Positions 36,293 to 49,506 of a stretch of 64,000 bases of DNA are shown piece by piece. Made by a program: the position numbers and the translations under genes. The first letter of the stretch is position 1. Each line of letters starts with the position of its first letter. Source of the DNA: Oxyruncus cristatus (Eukaryota; Chordata; Aves; Passeriformes; Cotingidae); contig VXAY01002913.1 of the NCBI GenBank assembly GCA_013399855.1, positions 1 to 64,000 of the forward strand, given 5' to 3'. The notes below the pieces were generated by a model that searched no databases, was not told the DNA's origin, and worked only from the letters and a program-made list of their open reading frames with translations.

Positions 36293-39200
36293 ATTTTTAT
36301 GATCAAAGCTTAACTTGTCTGGTTGCATCTGAAAAGAAAATGCATTTTCTAATGTCATTGAATTATCTGGATTATATAATCTCTTTTTTTTTTTCCCCCC
36401 TGACAGAATCTTAATATGTAACTTATGGCTTTCACAGTTTTTATTTAACACTTAAAAGAGTAAATAGTCAGGGATGCATACAAAGTCAGTAGCAAAATAT
36501 CCCAACATATTTTCCCAAGAAAAGTGATTTTCAATGGATGATTTTTTTTTCTCAGAGAAAAAAGGTTTCTTAGATTCACATTAGTTAATACTTCCCCGTT
36601 TTGAGTCACAGACAGTTACTAACAACAGTAGTTCTCTAGGTAAAAATATGCCCAGATTTATGACTGAGAGTATATCCTGGGATCAGACATTTTAAACCAA
36701 AGGAATGTATGCATCTGAAAAGGCTACTGTTTTTGAAGATGCACTGAACTTGGCATTATGTGAGATAAAAACCTCTGTAAACTAGTTTTTGTGGAGTCTA
36801 AGGTCTATGAAAGAAGAATCTGCTGAATATCGGTTTGTAGTTCAGGAGATTCCTGCCTGCAACTCTCCCCCTTGGACGCTATGCCGCTTGCATCTGTCCT
36901 GGAAGTAAGGGTGATGACAAGGAACATGAGCCTTCATATTAACCACTGCAGTGGAAAATCTTGTACCTCAGTGTATTCTGCCAAGTGTTTTGGTCTAAAA
37001 TACCATGCCATGAACTGGAGAGTTTGAGAAACAGACATGTTGTTTTGTTTTTATTCTGTGGCTGAATGGAAAGTTTCCAGCAGCAGGGACAAAATGCAGC
37101 TGGGTGATGCTATAAACTCCTTTAGAAAGGAAACACTGGAGCTTGCTTAGGAAGACCCAAGTTCTTAACTAAGTTGTAACTGGATGTCATTTTGCATTCT
37201 GAGGTTCTGCAGTAACTTGAAAAAGTAAAGTATTCCGTTGTGGTTGTCCAACTTCTTCTTTAGCTTAGCTGATGATTTTTATGGCACCTAGGTTAATTTT
37301 ATTATTTATTTATTTGATGAGTATTTAGTACTGTAGATTGCACTTCTGTTCTTTAAGCAGAACTCACAGTGGTTTTGAAAGCAAAGATATATATAGTTGG
37401 AGTAGGAACAAGCGTAGTGTTTTGAAAATTTTCTGAGATTCACTTATGTATTGCAGTGTGGGTGCATGTCTAATTTGATTAGCTAATTTGCTGTGTTAAT
37501 AAATGGCTGTTCCTTTGGGGTCATGTGCTTTCTCTTATGGAACGATCTGATGAAAACTTGTACTCTTAAAAAGAGTAGCACCTGCAAAAGCAAGTTTGTG
37601 TTTGATCATCATCTGTAGAAGTTATCCCACCGACAGTAATACGCAAACCATGTTTGTATTCACAGCCTTCACACAGACTCCAAAAGTATGATTCTCTCTC
37701 AAAAAAAAATGTTTTGTTTCAGATATTCTTTAGCATATTTGCTTAGATTAAGGACTAAGTTAGCTTTGGTGGGTAGGTCTGCTTTTTCTTTCAGAACCAA
37801 GAATTTAAATTTCACCTTGTAATCAAAGATGCAATTTCACAACAATATTGAAGTTATATTGGGGGTTATTTGGGTTTAAAATAGCCCAAGGCATTAATGA
37901 TTCTGACACAGGGACTTGAAGAGTTTCAAAAACTTAGAATCTGATAATCTGTGTGCTTTGTATTTTGCATCTGTGCCTTATGTGTCACAGTCCCCTTCTT
38001 TCCTTCAACATCCTCAGGAAGAAAATGCTGTGAAAAAGCAATTTTCCAATAGCCATTTCTAGAGCAGAACTGGATATTAATTCCTTTAAAATTCATGTTT
38101 GCTCCCTCACCTGCAGTAAGGTATGAATTCTGACATGAAAAAAAAAGGGAGGAGATTGGATTTTGTCCCAGCCTAGAGTATTCAGTGAGTACTTAAGGTG
38201 AGATGGCAGTGAGACCCTTTTAAGTGCACTGTAATGCAGGTATTCAAACTGTGGGAAGAAAAAGCTCTCCTTGGCACTTAGCACACAGTGGAAGTATTGC
38301 TAAACCCCTCCTGTTGAAATCATAAACTCAAATCTACAAGTTACAAATTTCAAAGACCTTGGAAGGGCAACCACCAATATGTCATCTCATTCCCATGAAA
38401 GCGTTGAGCGAAATTTCATCTATAGCTTCCCAGCTCACTGGACTAGCATTGGTTTGCAAGGCTTTATCATTAGAAGTAGAGTGTAGAACCCTTAAGACTC
38501 TAGAATTTTTCTTTGTATTTTCCTTTTGAGGTAGATTTTTCTGCACCATTCTTATTTAAGAAGCACATTTCCACTCAAATGGAGATTAAAATATAGAAAG
38601 GAAGCACTGTAATAGTGTGGGAAGAAAACATAAGAGGCTCTGAAATGAAATGTGACAAAGTTAAGGATCACTAAATGAGTCTCTAAGTTACTTTATTTTC
38701 ATTACTGTGTTTATATTCTTCATTATCCTTGATTATGTTTGTATGGAACAGGTTAATGGATTTGGTCAAACTCAAAAGTAAGTCTATTTTATGAGGTGCT
38801 GCAAAATTTTGGTAAAATCAGAAGATATTAAAGGGAATTAAAGTTTTTAGAAGTATGTTAAGACATAGGTTTCAAACAGGCAGATATGTGATTGGAAATA
38901 TTCTGAAAAAAAAGTTTAACATTATTAAATTCAGGAATATTAAATTGAAGAATTAGAGATCAGGCAAATTTTTAAAGGAATATGCCAGCATAAAAGGCCT
39001 GTGGAATTGAACTTTGTTAACACGCATCAGTAGTCTCTCTCTCCCTGAAGCTAACAGAATTGTCCTATGGGCACTACTAGACATGTCCTTAAAGACAAAT
39101 AATCCCATAATCCCATAAAGGATGAGTTTGAAGGGAGAAAGAGAGAAAAATCTGATGTGTCTGTTTGGAGGGATTAATTTATGGGGAAAGAATATGTGAA

Positions 39201-41308
39201 GAAGGATATAAATATGTCTTGCTTGACTAAGGAACCATTAAAAGAGAAAAGGGACATTTTTTCAAAGGGTAAACAAGTCTTAAATTTATGTTTAGGCCTT
39301 TTTTTATTTATTTATTCAAACACATATTCCCATTGAGACTTCTTAGGAAAAGAACCTTCCCAGAACTAAGCCCTTTCATATCAGCAAAACAGAGATCTAA
39401 TATGTCTAATGGCAACATCAATCAGTCTGCATTCTCTAGTACAGATTTTAACACGACACTTTATAAACAGATAAAGCAGATTTCTCGGAATTTAAAGCTG
39501 TCTAGGTCAAAAAGTGAAATAATCAAAATAAGAAAGAAATACGAATTTATCATTTTTAAGATAGTTAGAGATTCCATCATCTACCCTATGAAGCAAGAGT
39601 CCTTACGTAACCAGTATTCACTGTTTAAAATACTGCGTTAAAATGTGTAATCCTGAAACAGAGTAAGCATTCCCACCATCCTCTAGTGGAAGGCTTTTGT
39701 AGCCCTCCCCTTATTAGCTTAAATAATAGTGATTCCTCGGGAGTGCTGTCTTTGAAACACTCTGGTGCTGCCTGGCTTATGCTATGGATCTTTAGTTCAA
39801 GGGATCTGAGAATCAGGCCCTTCATGCTTAATTAGAACTGCTGCATTTGTCTCCTTTTTATTTACAATTGACTGTAAATCAACATTTATTTTTGATTGAA
39901 GTAGTTCATCTTTAATTTCTGTTCAAGATCAGCCTGCCCACACTCATCTACCTTTGGACCAGAAACTGTAGCAGGTGAAAGAGTTTTTGCATGGAACAAG
40001 GGCAACTTGGAGAAAGGAAGGAAGCAGGTGCCAACACCAATAAAAAACATCTAGCAGGGCTTAAAGAGGAGGGGTAGGGCTGAAGGGAGTGAAAATTGAG
40101 CTGCATCAACATTTAGCAATAAAACCATATCCTATTGGCTTAGATTTAATCAAGAAAAATATCATAGTAATACCATTTATGCAAATAATACGATTTCGAA
40201 TGACACAGCTCTACTTCACAGTGCATGTGGCACTCTGAGGAGAGTTAATTTTTCATTGCTTTTGGGAATGTGATGTTCTCTTGTTAAGGTGCAAACTGAC
40301 TTGTCATCACTTCTGTGAATTCAGTTTTAGTGGTCTGGTATAATTTCTTGGGGTAAATATACACTGCCATTACTTAACATACATTAGCAACAGAGTGTGT
40401 CTAGTTATGAAAATGCAAATCCCAAGTTTTAAGACATCAGTATGGAATATAAACTGCAACCTGGTAAAGAAAACTCCTAAATCTAAATTAGTGAGATTGG
40501 CAGATTTTTTATTCTGTTGTAGGAACTGATAACTCTTTTCACTTAGAAACCTTTGAAACTGAAACATTCTGCAACCAAAAGCCAAATTTTAAAATAGTTT
40601 GTGTCAAGAAACCAGAGTGAGAAATCATATTGGGTGTGTCTCCCTTTATTAGCCATATTTTAACAGATACTCTCCATGGTATTCTCTAACAGTTTGTTAA
40701 ATGACCAGAACAGTTTGAAATATATGTTTCATTACACTATCCATACTTTTAACCTACATTCTGCAGCTCGCTGAATGTGGGTAATAAGACGAAGGCAATT
40801 TATTTAGTTGGCCTTGTGTTCAATGGATTTGATGCCCACTAGTGTCTCACTAAAAAACCTACTAAATCATTCTTACTTCATGATAAGTTAGGAGAAAATA
40901 AAGCCCATAATCCTCAAATATTTTTTTTGAGCCTTGGTTCAAAAGAATAGGACCAGGAAGAATGTTTAGGTACATAAATTAAATGGCACCAAATCCTGAT
41001 GTTAAAGTGTGCAATTACTGTTTTTTTGGAGCCCAGATCTTCCTAATACTCAAAGGGTTCACTCAAATACACACTTAAAATTAAGTATTTCCACTTGTTT
41101 TTCTGTTTATTGCTGTTTATTTCATAAACACAATTTGTCTATACCCCTGTCTACTAAATATTTTTCATGCCATGCTAAGCTCAGTGGACTAGTGTTCTTC
41201 TGTCAAGAATCTGTGATGCAAGTAAGATGTTAAGCTCAAAGCTACTAATAATAAATGTTATATAACAAGAAGAATCAGTGAGCTAAAGAAGCACTTAGCA
41301 GCTAATGA
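36293..41308. other. Intergenic, no recognised feature
   Basis: Five kilobases with no recognised element. A 117-codon open stretch (39288-39641) is lysine/isoleucine-rich and shows no family resemblance. Confidence 0.55.
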
Positions 41309-41625
41309 TGCAAGAATTATAGAACCAGAGAAGCAGTGAATGGAATGAACCTCAGAGGTCTCCACCCCAGTTCCATTATTGCAGTGGGACTGTTGCCAGC
41401 GCTGTATGAGGTGATTGGCTTTGCATACCTGAATCTTGGAAGTTATCAGACAAGGAGATTACCCAGGCTCTCTGAGTGACATCTTCTAGTGCTGCCCTGC
41501 TCAATGAATGTTTTCATTTCCTCTAAGATAAAACCAGCAATTTGTAGCCCCTTGGTGCGTCCACTCTAACTGAGAAGAGTTTTGCTCCATCATCCTTCTA
41601 AACTCCCCTTCATGTAGTTATGAAC
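41309..41625 (-). mobile_element. Old CR1 LINE 3' fragment
   Basis: A diverged antisense CR1. It begins near caagaattatagaaccagag, with later markers 'aacctcagaggtctccaccc', 'gagattacccaggctctctg' and 'gagttttgctccatcatcct', in the order expected for an inverted CR1 3' end. It ends just before the GC-rich minisatellite. Confidence 0.7.
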
Positions 41626-41639
41626 AAACTCAACTCCAG

Positions 41640-42560
41640 CTGTAAGATCGGCTCCCACCTGTGGGACCAGGAAGACCAGTGTGATACCTTGCTCCTCACA
41701 AGGTCAGCGTGTCTCATGGCCATGGAAGCGCGGCAAGGTACTGCATTGCCCTGCAGACCACCCTGCCTCTGATACCCGGCAGCCTGTTGTGGTGCCCCTC
41801 TCTTCTCAAGACTCAGCATTTTGGGCCAACATAGTGGTCTACTCCCATTAAGGTCATGATGCCTACAGGGTCTGGAAGGATATGGTTTTACTCTGTTCCC
41901 CTCAAGGCTGCTGTGCCTCTATGGCCAAGCAGACCACCATGTTGCCCCTCTCCCACTGAGGTCACTGTAATTCCTGGGCAGAGTGAGGCATTATGGTGCC
42001 CTGCTCACCTTGAGGCCACTCTGCCTTCTGATCCTCTCAGGCTATTCCACCTCCAGGGCTCAGCATTGTGCCTGGCTTCTCTTCAGGCTACTGAGCCTGG
42101 CAGGGGTTCCACTCCCCTCTTAGCTGCCCTGTTTTGGGGTCTGTTAGGCTGGACTGGTGTCCTGCTCCCACTCAGGATGCCCAGCATTGAGTTCCACCAC
42201 TCCAGGCTGCCGCACCTCCAGAGTCTAGAAAGGAGGCCTGCTTCCCTCCAGGTTGCTCTGCTTCTGGAGCTCCACATGGAGGTCTGTTCCTCTCAAGGCT
42301 GCCTGATCAATTTGGCTCTGGAGAAGCTGCCCTGTCTCCTTTGCCTGGCAGGTGGGATAGTTCCCTTTGAGACCGCCTTGTCTTCAGGACATGGTGTGGT
42401 GCCCCATTTCGCTTGAGGTCACTCCTCCTCTGGAGCCAAGGACGCTGGTGTAGTTCGACAGTACCTCACAGCTCCTGTGCCTGGCAGGTCAGCATCATGC
42501 TCCACTCTCCTTGAGGCTGTGCTGCCTCCAAGCCCAACCTGAAAGCTCAGTGCTGTTTCA
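41640..42560. repeat. GC-rich degenerate minisatellite
   Basis: About 920 bp built from degenerate units sharing the core 'aaggctgctgtgcctct..ggcc..gcag', followed by 'tggtgcccctctcccactg'. Core starts lie near 41701, 41756, 41808, 41851, 41905, 41959, 42013, 42085, 42122, 42174, 42204, 42250, 42295, 42369, 42416, 42469 and 42514. Spacing is often 52-55 bp in the left half and shorter and irregular (30-47 bp) in the right half. It is clearly more GC-rich than its surroundings. The 186-codon open frame at 41856-42416 is a by-product of the repeat. Confidence 0.85.
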
Positions 42561-43891
42561 GCTGGGATCACTACATTCCAGCCATTGATACCTTCAAGAA
42601 ATTGTAAGTTGCAGATTCAGTAAATGATTACTACAATTAAATATACAAGATTGGTGGTAAATAAAACAAGTGTTGACTGTGAGAATGTGTAGACTTATTC
42701 TAGCATGAAAGTCTTAGTCAAGTATAATGGTTGCTCACTACAGCCTCTGTCCTCTCTGGCAGAGAGAGCCAGCAATCCATTAAAGACCTTCTCTACAAGT
42801 GACTCCTGTGAACGGGACACCCTGTCCTGTAGCTGCCCCAAGGGGCTCATTAGCCTCACTGTTTGCATCAAATCCTGAGAGCACCAACTGGAATCAGTTC
42901 ACAGGTTGGAGGGACCTATTTGCCTGTGGTACCAGCAGCTGAAGAGACTTCACCAAAATTGCTGGTACAAGTATTAAAGAGTCACTACCTGCGCTATAAA
43001 CACAGGATTGAAGTTGTCACATTCCTCTCAGCACTAAAGGCAAAATTTCTACACCTTGCCTTTTGGATCTACCCTGCAACAGCCCCAAAATTGTGCTAAT
43101 TCAGCTCTTTCTTCAACTATGTAGTAAATTAGTTTAGTAAATGAAATGGAATAAAAATAAACCCTTCAAGAGAACAATGTCACAACCCCAAGAAAAGGAA
43201 AAAGATTGGTTTTGTAATTCTAGTCAGTGCCCTGCCTGGATCAACCTGCATCCACACAGAAAAATGGTCTAACAAACAAAAAAATGCAACAATGGGCAAC
43301 CAGCATTGTTTTTGAGAAAAATGCCACGTTGAGCTGCACCTTGAGCTCACCAAATCTTTTCATGCACTGGTTCACATAAATGCCCATTAGAAGAGAATTA
43401 TTTCTATAACTACCAGCTTCAGCAGATTTCTGGTTCTGTGATCTAGGGATTAAAACTCCTGTTCCTCTAATAATCTCTTGTGCCACTGTTCCACTCTGAC
43501 ATGCACTCTCAAATTGATCCCTGTGATGCTGAAGTAGGATTCACAATGGAAGTAATTGCTCGTCTTTCTGGAAAACAGTATGGAGCTATGTCAAAAAGTT
43601 TGCACATTTTGCAAAAACAAACCAAAAAAATCCCAACTTGTCACTTCTCCACAGAGCATGGAAATTTGTTGCACTTTAAATGAGGACAGACTACAACATT
43701 CTTAAATTATTATGCAATAATTGGATCCACATGATGAAGTTTGATATTTATTGCCTTTGTGAAAGTCTGGTTACTAATGCATAAAACACTACAGTGTTAC
43801 AGAGCAGTGCTTATTTCTATTTCCTCTTTCCTTGATTACAAGAACAGCAGCTGACTGTCAGTGTTCTGGAGGAGTAGGCTGTTAAGAGTAT

Positions 43892-44327
43892 CTGTTCCGG
43901 CCATGTGAGCTTGGTCCCAGGTGTCCCTGGAGGTGGCTCCAGAGTTAGGTATTCCAGAAGGCAGAGTTTTCCCCTTCGGGCTGAGGTGCATGAGCAAATT
44001 CTGGATTTTTAACCTTATTATTGATGGACTGCTCTGAGGGGCTCTACACTGATCAGTGTAGTGGGTTGCCAGACAATTATCCTTGCATAGTTAAGTTCTA
44101 TTATTTCTGCCAGTTACATGTGTTTCATAATACCTGTCTAATTGCACTTTAACTAATAAAAGTTACACCCCTAACAACCTCATAGCAGTATATCAAATGT
44201 CAAGCTCTGGGCATTCAACACCAAATTAATTATTCTAGTCGTGTCAGCTCAGTAGGGATTTACCTCCCTGTGAGAAAGTTTGCTTCTGAGCCAAGTCCCC
44301 ATTTCTCATGAGGTTTTGGCCCCACAC
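43892..44327 (-). mobile_element. Possible decayed LTR
   Basis: The span is bounded on the + strand by tgttccggcc and ggccccaca, so on the minus strand it would run TGTGGGGCC...GGAACA, an LTR-like TG...CA frame. It includes a minus-strand aataataagg that could be a poly(A) signal. There is no matching target-site duplication, and no second copy in the window supports it. Confidence 0.2.
44044..44061. repeat. 18-bp perfect palindrome
   Basis: Reads ctacactgatcagtgtag, identical to its reverse complement, with no spacer. Confidence 0.95.
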
Positions 44328-45201
44328 ATTCCCCCTCTGTCAGTTCCCCATTCTGAACATTCCACTGGGAGTAATGTACATTAGAATGGGTGCACAGACA
44401 CTCATAATACATATTGTTTGTTAAAAAAAAAATTAATATGGATTTTTAGCGTAAGATAATACTTACATAGGAAATCAATCTCTCAAACAGGTTGATCAGA
44501 TGAATTTGGGCAGTGACACTGTCAGTCTCTGTTGCAAATATTTTTGCAAAAGCATCTTCAGCTGAATCAGAGACTCACTGAACTGCTGGTCTGCTGGATT
44601 CTTATAACACAGTCTTATTTGTGTAAATGTAGTCTAGATGTCTTGTTTTGAAGTGTTTTGTTTGACCATTTCTGTAACTGCAGGAGCAGTTCTAAAGACT
44701 AGTTACAAGTATCTGTGTACAGTTTGGTCGATTCTGCAGCACCAACTACGTGGAAGCACCTCTGAGGCAACAGTGCCTGTCAACTATCTTATACACAGCA
44801 GGAACTGCTGGAAACCTCCAGTCTGAAATTCCCACTTGGAGAGCTTCTGCAATGGTTTGTCAAAGACTTTGTTGTGAAGGCAACAGTTGAGTCAACCACC
44901 TCATATTGTGTCAATCCATTGTCTCAAATGACTTGTCTCAGTCAGCAGAATCTATCTGTAGAGTTCCTAAGTGACACAGAGAATTAGTGATTGTGCTGAG
45001 TATGCACGTTGGCACAACCAAGATACACAGCTACACTGTCACAAATCAGTGTATCTAGATATTATATATCACTTTAGGGGATTAGAGATTGCTGGAATGG
45101 CAATGCTTAAAAAAATGAGAAAACAGGCCAGTTTTAAACAGGAAAACTAATTTTTTTTCTAATTTCATCCACCAGCAACACACTTCTAGGTAAGAGTCAT
45201 T

Positions 45202-45249
45202 ACTTACGCTATACTAATCATCAGTACTTATACTATGCTAATCATCATC
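45202..45249. repeat. 24-bp tandem duplication
   Basis: Two units, acttacgctatactaatcat.. and acttatactatgctaatcat.., head to tail with a few mismatches. Confidence 0.85.
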
Positions 45250-48093
45250 ACTATATATACAGAACTGCCAGTCTTTAACAACCATATTTTAAATTAGCTC
45301 TGAGTACACATGGAACTGATGGCTCAGAGGTTAGGATGACCAGGCTTGACAGCACAGCAACAAGTCATGTTGGAATATTCTAATTAGTACAATTATGGTT
45401 TTCAAAGGCTTCTACAGTGGTCACAAATTATATGCCAAATGCATACACAAGAAGCGTTTTTGCAACAAGAAGCGTTCAGGATTGATTTGCTTTTGGGGTG
45501 TTTTCAGATGTTTGAATTTTTGTGTCTTTCACTACTATAACTGTACTGAAGAGAAAACAGCTATTGGATATAACAGAGAGGCAAAATAATCACTCAGAGA
45601 GACAAAATAATTGAAAAATAATCTAATCTAAAAATATATGAAATACATTCAGCTCTAGGGAGTAACCATGACTAGGCTACTGTATCTGACAAAGCTCTCT
45701 ACTTGACAATGCCCTCAATTGCTTTAGCTCTCTTCCTTTTGCAAATCACAGTTAGAGGACTTCTTCCTCTATGTCACTGTAAATTTTAAGGTTGTACTGG
45801 ATAATGAAACATTTGATTTGCAGTGCATGGGATGATTAGCATAATATAAATTTGCAGTCTACAGGTGTTTGCATGATAATACCACTAATATGATACAATG
45901 ATACTACAAATATCACTGTAATACCTGATGATGTCCCAATACACTGCCTGAAGTGATAATCCAGGTTGTCTCTGCCATTCTTGTGTCACATATAAGAAGT
46001 TCTTTAAATAATACTTTGCACTTAGGGAGACTTTTATATTATCTCTAAACATGTACAACACAAGTCATGTACCACCATCAGCTACTTATCCACACCTCAA
46101 AATGAACCATGTATGTATTTCTAAAATAGCATTAAAAACTTCAACATGTTTTCTCATTAAAAATGTTCTTCAAGGTTTATACTCCTGTTTGACCATAATC
46201 TGCAGGGATCATTATAGGATTCATGGTGCTTAAGGTTGTTGGTGTTTGTTTTTTTATTTATCCTGACAGCAAAAGACAGAACAGATCAAATTCCTCCTGA
46301 GCTCACACTCTCACAAAATGAGCATGACCTTTCAGATGCCATTTTAAAAACACGCCTTAAATTTGCTTATAATGCGAATCTTCTGTGGTTTAGATTGCTG
46401 TAGTTTCCTTTTTCCTCCTCACCAAGCTGGTAATTCTTTGAAAGCTGTACACACATGGATTTACTACCCATAAATCATAATTTTTATGTATTTCCAGAAC
46501 ATACTAGGTGCAAGGGAGAGAATGTGCCACTTTCTTCTATTTTTTTCTGTCATTAAGAAATGACATATTTTGTCGAACCTCTTGCACTGAAGATTAGAAT
46601 ATTTTCATTTGGAGTTGCAGTGGTTTACCCTTCTTGTTAAGCCTATCCATTCTGTTATTGTTGTTTCCACACTGAAGTAGGTAATGTTCCTAATGAAAAG
46701 GAATGGAACACACAAATTAGCTTAGTCACAAGAAGAGTTCTAATCCTGCATTATTTTTTTTCTAAATCTTCCATTTTAATTGTGTACTGTTTTGATCGAG
46801 CAGCTTGAATTTCATTTCAAGTTTTTTCCAGTTCTTAGGTTTACAGACAGAAAGATCCTGTCAGCTACTGAAATAGACCTGAAAACTGGCTCTGGCCCAG
46901 CCATCCTGGAATTTGATTTATGTTTCATGTAATTCACTTGAGCTCCATGGCACAAGTGTAAAGCAAGAATCGGGAAAATAACACTTTGCTTTCATCGACT
47001 TAGTGGTGAAATACCAAAGCCGGATCTGAAGGGCAATACCTAGAAAAATGGGGGTTCAATCTTGATGGGCTCCTCTAGGCCACTTCTGTAGCAAAAATCA
47101 CTAGTGTCAGAAACTCCTTCCTTAGGAAGCTTTACCTCACCTTTAGTAGTATTAGCTATGTTCTAGCTCCACTTTCCTTCTCAGAACAAGCTTTCACTGC
47201 CACTGGAACGGTGAACAACTCTGCTACCCTGACTTCTCTAACTTAAAAAATTATGCCAAATATATCTGTATTTCCAGAGGTTTCTTATTATATCAAGCAG
47301 CTTTCTGAACTCTACAAGCAGAACCATTATGTACTGCTCACAGAATGTTTTTTTCCCTGAAAGAATATACAAGTACACCACATATAAAGTTCACATAATT
47401 CTCAATATTGGCTCTTTTGTTTATACATCCTTCTATTTTATCTAGTGTGAAGAAAGAGAGAAGACAGGCACCATTGATGCCTAGGTCACACAATTATACG
47501 TATTATGGAGAGTTTAGTATAAGTAAGTTGACCTCTTTAGCAGAGACCGCAGATGAACTAGCAGAATCTCTAGATCCTGCCCAAGTTCAGAACCACAGCA
47601 GTTGCCAAAGCCCACTACCAGATCAATAACCCAGCAGGCTGAGCTCTACTTGCAGCCAGAAAAATCATCATCTTAGGCAGCTCAGAGTGCTGACTCCATG
47701 CTATAACCTGGCCAAAGCCTGAATGTATTTAATTTATTGGGGACCATCATTAAGAAACATTCTAAAGAGGTATGACCTCACTTTTACTGAGTTCTAGACA
47801 GTTCTGGAAAATGAGCTACATTGTTCTCAGCTCCTGAAATACACACAATACTGATCAGACTTTCTTATTTTTTATGTTTTAGAGGGAGTCAGCAGCATTT
47901 TGTCAATTTTCCTTAATGGAAGAGAAAGGAAAATACCAAACTGGGAAGAAAAAAATGCCAACCCACTATCATAGCTACAGTTGGTTGCTTGTCGACAGTG
48001 ACGGCTGAACACATGTGCATGTGTTTGAAGGAAATTGCTCACTACAGGAAAATGTGAGACGTGTAGCAGAATTACTTACTCTCTAAGACAGTT

Positions 48094-48171
48094 ATGGAAG
48101 AGAAAGCAAGAAGACAGACAGCTATTTGCCAGACCTGACAGAGACATCTAAGCGATTTTCATAGCTCTTCC
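48094..48171 (+). repeat. 78-bp repeat, copy 1
   Basis: Aligns without gaps to 49021-49098 with 13 mismatches in 78 (about 83% identity). Shared ends are atggaagagaaagcaagaag and gattttcata. The repeat family is not recognised. Confidence 0.85.
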
Positions 48172-49020
48172 ATTTAAAATGCTTTAAGCATCTCCATAAG
48201 AAGCGCTCCCAAATTATTATGTGTATTACTGAAGAAGGTAAATAAATGCCTCTACCATTTTCTGAAAAACAGAAAGTGACAGAAACCAAGAGGACAGCAT
48301 GCCTGCTATTGGGCAAAGATACAAAAAAGGGGTGTAATTTTGATTGTTGCAACTTCATCTGTAGTCCAGATTAATTCCTCTAACCCCATGTGACACAGCA
48401 ATTCAAAAGTTTAAGTGCAGACTGTATCTTGAGAAGCAAAGAAACAACTAAGATTTGATACTTTGCAAGCAAGAAAACCTCTTGTTTGAATGAATAGTGA
48501 CATTTTTACATATCTGGTCTCACCTCAGACTTACTAAGCATGCTATAATCCAGTAGAGAAAAGCAGAGCAGATGAAAGAGGGTCTCTAGGTGTAGAAATT
48601 TCACTTAAGATTTCAGAAAACAATATAAGGCAAAAGGTAGTTTTTTTCAGCTAGGAAAGTGTGTTAAAGCTATCACACAAGACCAGAAAGTGACAAGATA
48701 GGATGGAAGCTAGTGATTTGCATTTCTTTTCAATAAAGGTGAGTTCATGATTCCGAGAGTATTACTTCACTTTCTGATAAGCTGTGTGCCCAGAACCAAT
48801 ATTCTCTACCCATTGATAGCTTATGAGTAATGGCATTATAATGTGGTTTAGCTCTTCAAACACACCTTCTGTCTCCTGTGAGCACTTAAGAATAGAATGC
48901 AAACAACAGTCTGTCACTTCTCTCAGCATATCTTTTTCTGTGAAATTATTGGCTGCACTTATCAAATCACCTTGGTGTAAGACTATACGTGTATAATCTT
49001 TTCAAGGCTTCATAAGTAAT
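48172..49020. other. Intergenic, between the two repeat copies
   Basis: No recognised element in the spacer. Confidence 0.55.
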
Positions 49021-49098
49021 ATGGAAGAGAAAGCAAGAAGGCAGATGCTTATTGGCCAGATCTGTCAGAGTCATCTATGTGATTTTCATAGATCTTCT
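49021..49098 (+). repeat. 78-bp repeat, copy 2
   Basis: Second copy, in direct orientation 927 bp downstream. It ends only a few bases before a CR1 tail. Confidence 0.85.
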
Positions 49099-49103
49099 AG
49101 AAT

Positions 49104-49506
49104 AACACAGAATCATAGAATTGTTGAAGTTAGAAAAGATATCAGGAAATCATGTAGCCCAGGATCCCACTCAGGATAGTCAACTGCAGCAAGTTGCTTG
49201 GGGCTACTTATAGCCAGGTTTTTAATACGTCTGAGGGAGAAGACTCCAAAATGTCTTTGGATGCCTTCTCAGTTAAAAAAGGATTTTTTTTTAAATTTTT
49301 TTTCAGGTCCTATACTTCAGTTTGTGCCTATTTCCTGTTGTCCTTTTGCTGGGTACCATTGAGAAGAATTTGGCTTCATCTTCTTTACACCCTCCCTCTT
49401 CAAGCACTCTCAACCTGTCTTCATATGAGAGAGCTCCCTGGTAACTTAATAATTGTTGCGGCCCTTTCACTGAACTCACTCCAGTTTATCTGTGTTTTTC
49501 TTACAA
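49104..49506 (-). mobile_element. CR1 LINE 3' fragment
   Basis: Begins aacacagaatcatagaattg. Further markers are 'gcaagttgcttggggc', 'gggagaagactccaaaatgt', the 'agtttgtgcctatttcctgt' and 'tgtccttttgctgggtacca' block, 'agaatttggcttcatcttct' and 'ccctttcactgaactcactc'. It is an antisense CR1 of about 400 bp with an internal T-rich expansion near 49282-49303. Confidence 0.9.

Larger units (their letters stand above)
42561..48093. other. Intergenic, no recognised gene
   Basis: Contains an 18-bp perfect palindrome (44044-44061), a 24-bp tandem pair (45202-45249) and a possible decayed LTR at about 43892-44327. Otherwise nothing was recognised. Confidence 0.5.

Noticed and set aside
39288..39641. 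117-codon open frame
   Set aside because: Lys/Ile/Asn-rich from AT-rich DNA, with no recognised domain or gene context.
41856..42416. 186-codon open frame
   Set aside because: Made of the GC-rich degenerate minisatellite. No domain is visible, and its repetitive Leu/Pro/Cys composition reflects the tandem unit.
42740..43100. Possible old pseudogene (moderate GC, short open stretches)
   Set aside because: No protein family could be recognised in any frame, so no claim is made.
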